Shown here: positions 12,901 through 26,939 of the stretch, in pieces | Layout of the letters: each line of letters opens with the position of its first letter | How positions within the stretch are numbered: position 1 is the stretch's first letter | NCBI GenBank assembly: GCA_013365325.1 | Contig: JABVXV010000026.1 | Location: 1-64,000 of the forward strand | Source: Dipetalonema caudispina | Lineage: Eukaryota; Nematoda; Chromadorea; Rhabditida; Onchocercidae | Direction: 5' to 3' | Length of the DNA stretch: 64,000 nucleotides | The notes under the pieces: model-generated | The model's input: the letters and a program-made list of their open reading frames with translations, nothing else | Databases searched by the model: none | Told to the model about the DNA's origin: nothing | Made by a program: the position numbers and the translations under genes

Positions 12901-15900
12901 TTTCATTAACCACCCATCCATAGATAAATTTTTAACTCGATTTTGAAGAAAAAAGTCATTTTCAATTAACTAAATTTTGAAAAATTAATTTGAATAAGTA
13001 ATATCGAGGCTTCGACAAAAGTTGGAATTACATACAACTGGATTTCCTACTTTGCATCACATTATGGGATCAAAATATGATGTTACCAAAAATAATTTAT
13101 GTGCAAACATTTGGTTAATTTTAAAACTTTTGAATTTAACCTGCTAACTTTGTTACCAAAAACAGTAGCGAAAGCTTAGCCAATATACTAGTAACCAAGT
13201 TGAGAAACTAATCATCTATCAATTGTCTGGTGAACACCATTTATAAATAACGGATCCAAAACATACCATCAAAAGCTTCCAAGATTACGGGTTTAAAATA
13301 GCCACTGAAGCCATATGCTGGACCACTAACAATTAACTGTCGTGATGATCGAAAATGGCGCGGAAGTTCCGAATTCTCACGATAACTAAACCAACGACTT
13401 CGATCCAAAAATCCTTTCTCTGTGTTCTGGTGTAATCGTCTCCTAAAAAAATTACTACTGCTCTTTCTTAAAGAAAAAGATTGTTTGATACATATACCAA
13501 ATTTTACATGTCACACAAAGATGAATAGAGAATTTAAACTTGACAAGAAGTATGAAGAAAGACATATACTAATATGCTTCATGCGACAATAATTGTTAAT
13601 TGTAAGACGATAGTGAGATTTACCGCTTCCTTTTCATGAAAAAAGGATCATTGTGTCGGAATAATTCACTACGCGTAGAATGATCACGATCAACGCGTGC
13701 AATCAAAAAACCAGTATACTTTAAACCAGGCTTTAACGCTGGATCCTCCGGTCGATGACGACTCAAGTATCTGTAATTGGTTATGCAGAAAACATCATAT
13801 GTAGACAAACATCAACATAATCAGTTTTTTGATATTAGTTTCTATTATATCACATACAAAACATTGCAGGGTTCTACACCAGCTGTAGTATTACCATCAC
13901 CAATAAGTGTTCTTTTCGGATATTGCATATAACTTTCAGCGATATATGCAAAGTAACGTCTCTGTTTCGTATCCTGAAAAATTCCAAGAGCTTTTCTTCG
14001 AAAACTTGTTTCTTCCATATTCAAAATGCAAGATCTGAGATGAAACTGGAATATTATCAATAAGAGTTAACAGAAAAATAGCAAAACATATTTCCGAGAC
14101 TGCAGCGTTTTTACTGAAAGAGAAGAGATTGGAGGATCAGACCACCGACAGGTTAATCAGTGGATAAAGGCGGAAGAATATGTTATTATTGCAATTTCCT
14201 CCAAAGAGGTTCAGATGTGCTTGTCCTAAGATTATGCTAGCAACAACTAGAGCAGTTATATTGAAGATGAAAAAAAAAAAACATAACGGACACATATCAG
14301 TAGCACTACTGTACTGCGATGTTAAACTAGAGAAAAGAAAGTAGATAAATTACTTGTTTGAGCTGTTCACTCTGCAAATTATTGCTCATCGTTTTCAGGA
14401 ATGTGTCAACAATAAGTGAATCGGGTGCCGGCAAACTCTCAATAACAACATCCGGTACAAGTGGAACAATTGCAACGTAGTAACACCTACAAAACAAAAG
14501 TGGGAAAGTTGTTCAAACTGTTAAAATTCATTATTCGGTAGAAATTAGTACTGATACTAATTTGACGATTCCCATGTCATTTTTGTACAAAAAAAATTGT
14601 TTCAGGAGTAAACAAATAAAATAATTTACATTAAAGCGTAAAAGAAACCTACGTATCATACTGTTTGATTACTTTTTAGGATCACGGCATTTCTCTCCAC
14701 TTTGGACATTAAAATTTGTAAATAAAAGTTAGTTTTCATTCGTCAGTATTTTATTTCCATGGGAAATGAAATTATCCATCATTTAATAAAAACAAACTGA
14801 AATCTTTAAGATTTCATCTTCACTTACGACTACAAATCACTTACGCCACAGGTCCATTTACTTCATCCGGTTCGCTATTAAATGTTAAACCAAATATAGT
14901 TCCATTTTGTGAAAGCGAAGCTGGAGCATCGACAGAATCCGGCTGAGCAAAGTCCGTTATACACTGTTCAGAAAATGTCGCATTGTCACTTCGACCAGCG
15001 CCATTCTCAGCCCATACAAATGCCGTATAATTCCGATTTGGCTACAAGTTAATACTTTAGAAAAAAACCGGCAATTATAAAAAGCAAACTAATCTTGAAA
15101 GGATTTCAGATCGTTAACTGTAGATATTCCGAAGAAGTTTAGTTACAGTAAGGTGAACTCATTAATCCTACAAGGAAATCAGCAGTCCTACAAACAGCTT
15201 AATAATCCTGAACAACATTCAATGACTCTAGCAACAGGCTCAAAATACCTTCAACGGTCCAAAACGACACGAATAAAAATCTGCAATAGCATCTGCACTT
15301 GTGTAGCTACTATCGTTATTATTATAATTAGCGCACTGATTCTTCTCCTCTGCCGGGAAATCATCGTTTGATAAAATTCCTCCAGGTGAAACATGTCGTA
15401 TTTGTCCTCGTACTGTTACCTTTAGAATTTGATATTTCAACAGACTTTCGAAGTTTCCACTGGTTAAAATGATGATATTCTATAGAAAAAAATCCATACA
15501 TGGAAGTGATAATAACGTGAACATACGTAGTATTTAGTAATACGTCCATTCGGTGTTTTCGGGGGCATCCATTCAACTTCACAATACAAACCACCCTGAA
15601 GATTAAGAACGCGTATTTCACCCAGTGTTGGTGGTTCCGGGGCTAAAAAATTTAGAAGTGATGTGCAAATTTATCAAATTTAAGCAAATCAAACTAATGC
15701 AACTTTAAATAATGCATCTGATCGCTTTTTTTTCTATCCATCTTTATTCGTGAATTAAAGTGAAAATTAAAATTAGTAACTAAAGAGAAAGCACTGTAAT
15801 AACTAGAATCATAAATTTGTCCTCTGTTTTCTCCAAACTCCTACAAAGATTATAATTTTTGAAACTTGCATGAATGATTGGTACTGGTATTTTCTAACTA

Positions 15901-18900
15901 AAAAAAATTCTTCCTTTATCAGCCTACCAAATTCCTCACTTTAGGTATCCTCATTATTCAAGTGATAACCACAAGGACGGATTAATTTCCTAAGCAGTTG
16001 CAGAACTACAATACTGCAACAAAATTACCGCTTTCAGATGTTGTGAAATGTTCGGTTATTTTAAATGGTTCATTTTGACCATCGAAAACTGATATGAATA
16101 ATGTATAGGGCGTTGCCGGTAACAATTCTCCAATGATTACGCCAGATTTTGCGTTGATATCTGACCATACCTCCACTCCATCTGTTCGCCGCACTAATCT
16201 GCAATAACAGTAAAGAACTAATGCGAACTTGTTTCAACTTTATCAGTTTACTATCTAATTGGATTTTCAGTTACTGCAAACGGTAATGTCTTTTCGGTAA
16301 TAGTTCCACTTGATCCGAAAGTACATATTGTCGAACTTTGATGGTCACTTTATCATCACTCCTCAACCCCAATAAAGTATATGTTTATACCGAATCCTGT
16401 GAAAGACTCAATAGCTGATAGTTCAATGATAAGGAAAAGATTTACTTGAAATCAATCTTCAGCATTGGCCCATCATCCTGAGCATCCCATCGAATTTCCG
16501 CATGAGTTGCATTCGTTTTTACCGTCACATTTTGAATGATTCGTGGTGCTAAAAATACAATGAAGTTAGCTACTGAATGGCTTCAGTCAACGATGAGCTT
16601 GCATACATGCAACGCAACAAACATGCAAATGAGACATGCACATATCATGAGATAAAAAACTATCAGAAACTTGGTGGCAACAGTATTCTGTTCCAACATT
16701 CCAATTATAAACCCTGTTAAAACAATGATATATTAATGTTATACATGCTTCGTATACACTTCAAGCACAGTCTTTCATAGAAGTATCTTGGAATGATAGA
16801 TTTTCAAGAATAAACCCATTGGATAGATAACTTACGAACTCCTTCTAAAGGCCATGTTAAATGAAACGAATGTTTGAAAAAATGTGAACCCGCGCATTTC
16901 ACTATCTCCCGACTAATTGCTCGAGTAATTCACCTCATTCATCCTTGGGTTAGCATGGCTATAGAGAGTTTTAAATGAAATGAAAGAATAATGAGCATCA
17001 AACAGATCTATATATGTCTCACACTTTATTGTTCAGAAATCGATCAGAAAAAATGAAGAGTGTAATAAGTAAAAAAAAAAGGCCTCTCAAACTATTAAGT
17101 ATTATAAAAATGACACAATAAATTTCCTAATTCCAGCTGCTAAATTATTTCATTTAATCTTCACAGAACACTTAATTGTCCCTGAGCATCACCTAAATAG
17201 AATCGAAAAAATAAACGATATATCTTCATCAAAAAAGACTCCACTATTATAAGTTCTCACAGAACGAGAAATCCCGGAGAATTTAAAGCTATTCATTGGA
17301 ATTCATAAACCAACAAGCATGCATTAGAAAAGTACACTAGCAAATCATAAAGTGATATTACATGCTAAACTTCCTACTAACTCACTTTTCTCCTCAATTT
17401 TCTTGGTTTTTCGTCGTTCAGCAAGCAGATCGAGGAATTTCAATTTGGAGGATGAATGTTCGCGAGTGGGAAGACTATTTTGATCTAGGATATTTTACAG
17501 ATAATTTCCTCCGAACTACTTTCGGAATTCAAAAAATTCCTTTGTGAGACGTCATGATGGCAAATACTTTTTTCCAGTGTTCTAACACGGAACGAACAAA
17601 AATTTTTCGAGACTTGAATGATTTTGCTAATACACTTTTTTCTCTTTAAAAAAGATAACTGCTTCTTTCCCATTTTTTCCACATCTACATCATATACAAT
17701 ATAACTTCTAAAGCAAGAAAACAAAGTAATTTCTAAGGTAAGGAAAATTTAACCCGTTCTTTCAGCATCGGTTCAATGATATCTCCCCAGTTAAAATATA
17801 CCCATATCAAAAAGCTACAGTATTTTTGGTATATAAAGCTGATGATGTCAACATTCTCTATCAAAAGGAGGATTTATCACTTCCTAAGACAATCATTATC
17901 TTTACTCTTACACTACAAACTATACCAACATTAGACAAAAAAGTCTTTCATAAAACCAAAATTTCCTCTAAAATCCCGCTTTTTCCAATCTTCTCTCACT
18001 TATTAATAATACTATCTCGCTTTTAAAATTTAGAGCAATTTTCAAAACTATATGAAAAGGAGTAAACAATACTGAATGTTAAAAAATAATAGGAAAATTG
18101 TGAAAGTGCCACTGATTGGACATGTCAATGCAACAAATCTCAAATCTTATCAAAAAAAGACCTATTTTTAGAATATTAATTCCTCGTTTTAATTGATTGC
18201 ATAAACTCAAATATATTACCGACGAAAGTCATAAAATCAATGGATAAATGAATGATAAAATACCCTTAACGAAGAAATTGATCGTATGATTGGTGTTGAT
18301 TTCATGTTTACCGGTTGTTTTCACGTGACAAAGATATGTCCCGCTATCACTATACTGTGCATTCTTAATTTCCAGTGACCAGCAACGTGGTGGTTCAATG
18401 CCGTCGGTAAAAACTTCGTCGTACGGTGTATTAGTTGGCTCACGTATGATTGATGAATTCTGTATAAAGTCCACCTAAAAATCCAATTCTTCCTCTCTTC
18501 TCTTTTTTCTCATTTGGTTACAACAAAATCAAAGACTGACTATTAACCAATAATTTTCACAAATTTGCAGAAGTCACATTTCCCATTCAATATTATTCAG
18601 CTACTCGCAATATCCATTTGACTAATACATGGAAGCAGTTCAAAGAGATCATCACCAACAAAAGACTAAATTTCAGATAAACAACCCAGGAAAACCAAGG
18701 ACAAGTTATTTCGTTACTTATCATTTGTACCCAAAAAGATAGTCACCCGGAACCTTCGTATAAAGACCATTAACTATTTACTCCTCATACTACAGTGACA
18801 GTTTTAAAGCTCGAAACAAAATTGTAGACGCAAGATTTTGCCACTCCTTAAACTTAACGGTAGAAAAAGATATTGAAAACAAACCCCATCGTCATCAATG

Positions 18901-21517
18901 AATGATCTCGGATCCATATTGATGCAACAAAATAAACTGGCATCAGTGCCCTGATAGACAGAATCTGATGGAAGAGCTCGTCCCTGCACCATAAGTTCTC
19001 CTGCAACCACTTTTTTTCGAAATTTAGGAACAGGTAACTGTTCGTAAATGATTTTAAAAAATTTTTACAGAGAAAGATATGTTCTAGAAAATATGGAAGA
19101 TGCTTAAACTATATCGTTAATGATAGGAATTCAAGAACAGCTCGAACTAAGTGACTATATGAATGCAATTGCCTTATTTTTTATTTTCATTAGTTCTACT
19201 ATTTCATGAACTTATCCCTTATCCAATCCATCTTTTACAGCAATGCGTAACTTCATAAAAGAAAGCATCGAACATTTGCATTTATGAAGTCTTAAAGCAA
19301 GAAAAACATACTTCGATCACATTTGAAAGGAAGTAGTTCGATAGCTCCTTCCAATCTCCAAGGATCAAACATTGGAGGACACACACAAATCCCCTGCAAT
19401 GTAACAATGTTGCAGACTAAAGAACATGGATACAATGAATGCTTCTTTTAACCTCATTTCAATCAGATTTCTTACTGCTTCCTGTGAAATGTCCGATGGA
19501 AAATTTAGATGATATCAAGATGAAAAAAAGTTAGCTGCATTTCAAATCGCTATACTCACTTACAAGTACAATTTGCCTCACATGTCCTTTACACGACCTA
19601 AAGATCGATCAAAAATGCTCGCCTTTCCCATTAAGATATTCGCTGAACAAAATTAAATGTAACACTTAATTTTCTCAACTCCCAAGATCAAAACGGATTC
19701 TAACAGTATCTAAGTTTGGGATAAACTGGCTTTGATTATGCTATGAAAACGGAAAACATTTCAACTACTAGAAACTTCTTTGTAATTGATAATGTTGTAA
19801 TTACAAACATATAAGATACAGTTTGGCACCTTTAAGATTTGAAAGAATAATACATTATGCTATGGAGGTCACTGGTTAAGTAATAGTAAGAAAGACAGCT
19901 AGTCTGAAAACATCCAATGACGATTAAGAAATATCGGATTATGCTCTTCAACAAAATATAACTAAGTTTCTTATTAGTTATCTTAAATAAAGAGTCAGCA
20001 CAAAAAATCATTTCTAAACATTTTCAAGAGTAGTAATGATAGAAAAAATTAAATGACAAATACAACTTTTACAAAATCAATTCTAGTTCCGAACTTGCTC
20101 TTCTGGAATATAAAACCCAATATTCTAAACGATTCATCAATTATTAAAACTCAAGACCGAGACGTTAGCAGAAGGGCAAATTAGGCAATGTATTCCAAAT
20201 AGTTAAGGTTAGAAGGCTCGGTTTACGGACTAAACGCACTAAAATAGTAAAGTATTTTTTTGGATCGGCGAAAGAAAACCAACATTTAAAAAAAATTAGA
20301 GAAATGTTGCATAGGAGATTAGAGTTCCAAACTGGATGAAAAGCACCTTTCTTTATGTTTTCCGAAGTAATTCCCATCCTTCAAATTACGATGCATTTGT
20401 TATCCACTGTATTTGCTATGCAAGTAATTTATTTTTGATGATTGGACGATTCATAAATCCAGACTTGTTCAGAATAACTTAGGCAGCTCACGACATAGAT
20501 TTCCTTCCACGCATATATTCATGAAGATATTTTTCCATAGCAGATATCATGACACTTCCAATAAAAATTAAATAAAAAGTAAAAAAATTGAATAAAAGTA
20601 AAAAATACAACAAACCATATGACAAGCAGGTTCTGGCAATAGATACCTATCCCTGTAGTCATCACTCATCGACATGCAATAATCATCCTGCCTACCGGCA
20701 CGGCATGACACCGGAATTGCTGCAACACACTGTAAGTTGAGCCACTATCTATTCTAGAAATGCAGAATACACATATAAAACATCATCAGCTATTAGCAAT
20801 TCTTTATACGGTTATGTATTAGTCAATCCAACATTTCAGCCAACAAAAACTTAGGCAGTTAAGCAGTCGTTAGCAATGTAGGACCTTTCTCAAACTGCGA
20901 AATTTCATAAAAGTAGAAGAAGAACTCACAAGCTGGACAGCTTGCTGGACAAAGGCAAGATTTGTAACCATTTGGATCAGCAACGCATTTACCACCGTAT
21001 GCACAATCGTTGATCGAATCTTCACATTCTGGTATCTCTGAAACATTTCTTCTGATAAGGCTTCCCATTGAATTACAATCTAATTTTTGTGACGTATCAT
21101 ACTGTCAGGAATAAGATGGGATAAAAACTCACTCAGTTCGCTGGGTGTTTTCGGCTGTGGTTTACGAGGTGTTGCACTAATATTCCCCGAATACCACACA
21201 CTTTTATCATCTGTATTATCACTCTTATCATTATTTGCCATATCCATCCGTACACCAAATTGCTGCAAAAATTTATACATATATAATTAGTCTTACCGTA
21301 CATTATTCACAAAATCCCTCCCTAATGCTGACTATTTATCATTCCAAATCATCATATTATTCCATTTGCATTTTTCGTGTCCCACATTCTTTTCCTGAAA
21401 CAAAAATTTAAGGAGATTAAACGGTCATACTTTTGTAGCCCTGAGAAGTAGGAATATCAGTGTGGACCACCAAAGCCATTGTGCTGTTCTTCCAGCCGTT
21501 GTTGGTTTCCAACACAT
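6954..21517 (-). CDS. clr-1: Receptor-type protein tyrosine phosphatase, CLR-1-like (31 exons)
   Basis: Single-pass receptor tyrosine phosphatase. In C. elegans CLR-1 dampens FGF-receptor (EGL-15) signalling; here the function is inferred from architecture. Exons, 5' to 3': 21517-21431, 21262-21133, 21037-20930, 20719-20616, 19393-19312, 19000-18885, 18474-18264, 16548-16446, 16198-16029, 15642-15527, 15479-15249, 15041-14845, 14486-14354, 14045-13858, 13770-13624, 13442-13267, 12887-12788, 12603-12456, 12235-12071, 11558-11424, 11150-10912, 10731-10586, 10365-10224, 10021-9886, 9562-9314, 9076-8903, 8738-8598, 8471-8346, 7982-7825, 7475-7340, 7028-6954. All phases close (about 1522 aa). Domains: signal peptide 1-27; Cys-rich/EGF-like about 73-170; Ig 171-279; FN3 about 280-370 and 371-551; membrane-proximal region 552-766; TM about 772-796; D1 about 850-1253 with P-loop [10 protein letters not shown] (Cys about 1124) and KNRY motif; D2 about 1254-1522 with a degenerate P-loop. 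LAR/PTP-3 is less likely, since there is only one Ig domain. The first exon is the least certain. Confidence 0.9.
16549..18263 (-). other. Long intron (1.7 kb) of the receptor phosphatase gene
   Basis: It separates the Ig exon from the first FN3 exon; phase 1 on both sides gives a clean join. I see no exon in it on either strand. The ORFs at 17362-17547, 17485-17724 and 17826-18026 have no family features. Confidence 0.7.
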
Positions 21518-22502
21518 TATTACTGGACACGGTTGTTTGCTATAGTATAATGAGGGATCACCGAACGGATCTCTCGTGTTAACTGATGATGATCATTACC
21601 TTTTACCGAAGCACACATCGCCAGGCAGAAAACACTGGTCTACCCAAACAACCGCTTCTTCCAAAATATCATAAAGCCTATCTAAAATCAATCGAAAAAT
21701 TTTCGAAAAAAAAATCATCATATCATCTACGTTATAATAACTGCAGTTACAATAACCATTAAAAATGATCGAAAAGTCATGATACCAAATAACGGAGAAT
21801 GCCGTAGTCAGAAAAGAACCGATTTCGAACTCTTATCTGAATCTGATAATGCAAATTCCATTCTCATTCTGCCCAATAAGACAACTATTTATTACTCAAA
21901 TTAGAAATCATAATTACTGTCAAAAGCGATATTTTGAAGCGAAATAAACTAAAAATTCAAAACACTAACAACAAAGTCAACAAAAAAGGAACATATTAGC
22001 TATTCTGCTTGATTCTGCAAAAAGCACAGAATCGATTAGTATACCACTAATGAATGAGAACTTTTTGGTACAAAATGACTGATATTGTTGTCACATTCGT
22101 ATCAGTAACCTCACCCTACCGAATTTTAAATTTAAATAAGCTATATGGTGCATGAAACAAACCATAATAATGCTAGAGTGCCTAACGGAATACTTATAAG
22201 AGGTAACTTAGCTTTCAAGTAGAAAGCCCTTTACGTCTGGCTTGTATGATCTGATTTTGTCCAAACTTTCCGCTTTATTTCACTTTACAGCAATCGATGA
22301 GGCAATTTATGGAAATGAAACAGTGAACAACTTATCGGGAGTACTTCCACATCACTTATAACCTTGTTGAATTCTACTTCAACTATGCAAATCAAAAATT
22401 AACTTCCTATGCTAATTACCCGCCTATACAAATAGTAAGAAATCTTGACAAAAGTCCACGTTTGCAATTTCTAAGTCTATAAATTACATGTAAGTGTATG
22501 TT

Positions 22503-22525
22503 CTATCTATCTATCTATCTATCTA
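22503..22525. repeat. CTAT tetranucleotide microsatellite
   Basis: About six tandem CTAT units. Confidence 0.9.
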
Positions 22526-22981
22526 GAAGTAAACGAGGGAAAAATGAAGGAATAAAGAAGGAAAAGATTCATCGTAAAATGTCCACTTGCAGTCAGTCAA
22601 TACGATCTGCACACAATCTCTATCCATTCAATATCATCATCCATCAGTCCGTCTGTTCACGCAACACATCGATCCGGTCATCTATAATGTCGACCATCGC
22701 CAACCGACCATCGATCACATATGACCCATAGGAAATGGGTAGAATGAACAGCAACAAAATGAAGGGAAAGGAAGGATAAGGCCTAAACCATAAGGAAAAA
22801 GAGAGCCTATAAAGAAGAGGAAGAGCAATGGTGGTAATGCCATAGAACAATAATAGGGAATGAAGGAAAACCATAAATAGGGAATGTAGCAATTGTTAAC
22901 TCTCTATCGGGAGAAGGCCATAAACGTATAGAGCAATTATAGGCTCTCTTTCAGGAAGAGGGAATTCCACAAACGGATGTC

Positions 22982-23000
22982 CTCTCTCTCTCTCTCTCTC
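22982..23000. repeat. CT dinucleotide microsatellite
   Basis: Uninterrupted CT run of about nine units. Confidence 0.9.
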
Positions 23001-24654
23001 AAAAGTACTTATGAAGCTTATTAAAGTCTCTATTCTCGAAAAATACTTAACCTACTCATACTTTATCGTATTGCCAGTGCTTTTTCCTTTCTTCATCCCT
23101 TTACAAACCTTTAACATCACTGTAAATTATTAACCAATTAAGGCTTTACAGCAGGTTAAATACTTCTTTTTATTGATCATTCTATTGCAAACATTACCAT
23201 TAACTTCTCCAGTCATACTCATACCTGCTTCATTGTGGATTACTTCCGATAAACAACAATGAATCATCACAGCTTCTACGGATGAACTGTCATTTTCAGA
23301 AATAATGTGATGAACGAACGATGACTTCCGCTCCATGCGAACGTTCGCATTCAATTCCGTAAAGCATCTCTCCTTTCTCTCTTCCTTCTACCTCTTCTTC
23401 ATTTCTTCACCTCTCCTATCCCGCCCTCAACTAAGTACCCTTCCCCTTAAGTTTAACATACTTCCCAATCAACGATCCAACAATTTCCAATTTCCGGTAA
23501 CATAAATAATATGCTAGCATACACGGGAAGGAAGCCTTCCCATTTTACACCTCCCATCATCCATCCATATATTTTCATTTCTCGGGAAAGTTACTCCTCC
23601 TCAACACTCTTTTCCTAACATTTCATTTTAGTCTCCATTAATTCAAAAATCTCACAGTGGCGTACACATTCCTTCTTACAAAATGCCGGGTGACCTTTGA
23701 GAGTAATAAGAAATTAATGTGAAGGAAAGGAAGAGAGAACTTTTCTGAAAGAATCAAATTGATGCATTGTAAATGCATCAATTTAGACTAAAATGAAACA
23801 CTCGCTCACGTAGAAAAAGAGCCTATTACCCCGATGCTAAGAAAGCCAATGATGCAAAATTAAAAGAAGCTGGGAAGAGGCGAGCAGACGGACATTTCCA
23901 CATTACACCGAAGATAAATTCATAAATTACATAGCTATTTCGTTTCATCCTTTCTTCTTGTTCTTGCAAACCCTTAGAAACGGAAAACTTTACAACAAAC
24001 CTCTCCTGCACCGCACACTCTTCCCTTTCCCCATCCCTCCGCGACAACTCCATGGAAATAACAGGCCTATATCATCATCATCCTCACAATACAACATACC
24101 AACACTCCATACCGTCTGCCTGACGTTACCCTCTCTTCCTAGAATTGCATGTTAAAAAAAAAAAGAATTTTTAAAACTGACCACAAACTCAAATAAATTT
24201 GGAAAATCTTTTTGAAACCAAAGAAATGATCAAGCTGAATGATCCTTCAGTTTTGTCCTACTGGATCTCTAGATATGGAAAAGGAAGAAATTAATTTGGA
24301 TTTTGAACTTTTTATTTTTGAAAATATTGCAGATCAACACGGATCAGATGTTTTTTATTTAAAGAAAGAAAAAGAAATCGATATTGCCAGCATTGCGATC
24401 GTATTATTTCCTCTATCGCTTGGACGGTTTTTGGTACTCCAAATGGTACCAACCATTACTTTGATAAGCATTCCAAAAGGAGTAAGACAATTAATTGAGA
24501 GGAAGGCGGGGGAAGCCACAGAGCAAAATGGTGGGAAGGAGTAAGAGCGGGGGTTAGGTACGGTTAGAAAGAATTTCGTCGTCGTTGCACCATTGATTTC
24601 AATACCTACCACCTAACCTAACGAATGAAAAGTTTTGCTCGAAACAGGATCATG

Positions 24655-24718
24655 CATATACATATACATACACATACACATACACACATACATACATGCA
24701 TACACACACATACATACC
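24655..24718. repeat. CA/TACA-rich simple repeat
   Basis: Mixed ATACA, CACA and CATA units in tandem. Confidence 0.85.
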
Positions 24719-25427
24719 TTTTAGTGAAGAATGAATGAAAGCAGTCCAATACCTGTTTGTTTCAATGGCCATCAATGCAAATGGGACAGTGGAATTTTTC
24801 TTTTTTCCGCTAAACGATGGAAGTATATTTGTGTTGGAAGTAATGAGAATGCGTCCTTTTCCAGAAGTTACTTACCTCTTCATTATCATAGTGGTAATGA
24901 TGATAAATGATAATAACAATGATGGTATCCAATGACAGAATGATAATGACGATGACAATGTTATTGTTATGAAATGGCACAAGTATGTATGTGTGGGTAT
25001 ATGTGTATGTGACAATTCCGCGTATACTATTGATGATAATGACGACACAAGGTTGATATTTCTGGCACTGTCTCGAGAAGACCCTTTCTTTTTCTCTCTC
25101 TCTCCCTCTTTCTCTTTCATTTTCACATTACCCATCTCCTAATCTACTTCATATACAAAATATTGCCGAAATAATTATTTGATAGAACAAAACTAAAAAA
25201 AGTAGAAGTGACGAATAACTTGGGTTAAGGTTAGAGTAAAATATGTTCATTTCATACACATATATATTTATATATATATAATGTACCCACCAGACAAATA
25301 CCAAGCGTAGTTTGAGGGCAGAAGACGGGTAAAAACGGCGAAAAAAATGGGAAATACTGAAAGGAGAGAAGAGCCGGTTCTTCCCCATTTCAATTTGCAA
25401 CCAGCTAAAACCACTACTGATAAGAAT

Positions 25428-25466
25428 GGCATGCATGCATGCATGTGTGTGTGTGTGTGTGTGTGT
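25428..25466. repeat. ATGC and TG compound microsatellite
   Basis: Four ATGC units run directly into about eleven TG units. An ATGC run can extrude as a cruciform, and TG runs favour Z-DNA; both are general properties, not shown here. Confidence 0.92.
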
Positions 25467-26464
25467 ACATGTGATATAATATGTGTAATAGTATACTTCT
25501 ATTGACAATAATCAAAAGCAATATGCTGCTTGTTGTTCTAATCTTAGATTACATTTGAAAGTATTAAAAGAAAGGAGACATGCAATTTAGAATACAAATT
25601 ATCTTATTCGGGGAAGTGATGAAGAAAAGTAATGATTGCGATGGGCGGAATTAAAGTTTCATTACCATCCCGCATATCACCATATCAGGACTTATATTAT
25701 CGAATGGGGACAACAACAAGAGGGACTTATGATAATTGAAGATAACAGAGGTTCTGCAGAGTAAAAATAATGAGGATACAATGAAAGCATGGTAGCTTTC
25801 ACCAAATAAATCAGGCAGTGAAAATACAAGTGGAGGGTAATGGAAAACAAGGATGATGGAAGTATCAATGACCGAAATAATATTCATCACTGTCTTCGCC
25901 TATTATGGATCGTACAAAGTGGATGCTATTCGACAAGTGCCGCAAAGCTTTAACCATTAGTTATCAGATAGAGTGTTGCAGTATAAACAATCAGGATTTC
26001 CCAGAATTACCAAAACTCATCCATCGTTTAGCATGCTGGCTCCATTAGCAATGATTTATAGTTTTCCGGAATAAATTATAAACCACTTCATCCTATGATT
26101 TATCATATATTCTCTTTTCATTCCCATCTTTCTTGGTTACTCGATTATACTTAATCCTAATCTGTTCAATCGACCTTTAGAATATATCGTATGAATGCTA
26201 TATTACCCAATGAGTGCAAAATATGTAATCGAAAACGAAAATCAAATAAACAAAATCATTTGTTTGTCAATCTTAAGAGGCGAGAAGAAAAAACGACAAA
26301 CTTTTGAGCATTAAGTGATAGACATACAGAATACAACAATGAGAAATAAAAAAAAAGGAATTCTTAGTCGTGACTTCAACTATTTCATTCAAAATTTATT
26401 ATTGAAATAAAACAAAAAAGTCATCGTGAAGTAACAACGTTTCAGTGAAGAAATTCGCAAATCT

Positions 26465-26640
26465 ATAGAATAATTTGATAATAATAACAGTAGTTAATGA
26501 TAACAACAATAATAATGATTAATAGTAATAATAACAATAATGAATAAATAACAATAACAAGAGTAAAAATAAATAAGTAAATGATAACAATGATACAGTA
26601 GTAACAGTAGTAGTAGTGGTAATAACAAGTAGCACTTAAG
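26465..26640. repeat. Degenerate AAT/AAC/AGT trinucleotide-rich tract
   Basis: A plus-strand purine-rich, imperfect trinucleotide repeat (AATAAC, AGTAGT and similar) about 300 bp upstream of the Gly/Tyr peptide gene. Confidence 0.8.
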
Positions 26641-26939
26641 ATATATGTTGCTTAGAATAATAGTAGTGATACAATATATATTTCAAGTATTGAATTTAAT
26701 AAGTATCTCTCTTCGTGCTTTTATTTGCATAAAACTCAGTGTATGCCTTACTTCAACAAAAGGTCATACAATGGCAAGAAACTGGTCAGTTGTCTACAAC
26801 GAAATATATATACACATATATATATATATATGTTTAGATGAAATTTTATAATAAACTATCCGAACATCTCATAACATACCACTTTTCACTAACTGGAGGA
26901 TAAAATCGAAGAAGATCCCTTGTAGTGAAGTAAGTGATT

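Larger units (their letters stand above)
21518..26939. other. Gene-free interval rich in simple repeats
   Basis: About 5.4 kb upstream of the receptor phosphatase start. It should hold that gene's promoter and 5' UTR, and the promoter of the Gly/Tyr peptide gene. I see pyrimidine/purine-skewed blocks and several microsatellites but no recognisable exon. Coding-like reading at about 21600-21680 (minus; VVWVDQCFLPGDVCFGK) could be an upstream exon, but it does not join in phase to the signal-peptide exon. ORFs at 22498, 24239, 24872 and 25149 are low-complexity. Confidence 0.6.

Noticed and set aside
6954..21517. Assignment to LAR/PTP-3
   Set aside because: LAR has three Ig domains, eight or more FN3 domains and an intact HC-type D2 loop; this protein has one Ig, few FN3 domains and a degenerate D2.
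24239..24544. 101-codon plus ORF
   Set aside because: No domain, no flanking exons, and an equally long ORF exists on the opposite strand; treated as chance.
25149..25508. 119-codon minus ORF
   Set aside because: Low complexity; contains the translated TG and ATGC microsatellites (His/Thr and Ala/Cys/Met/His runs).
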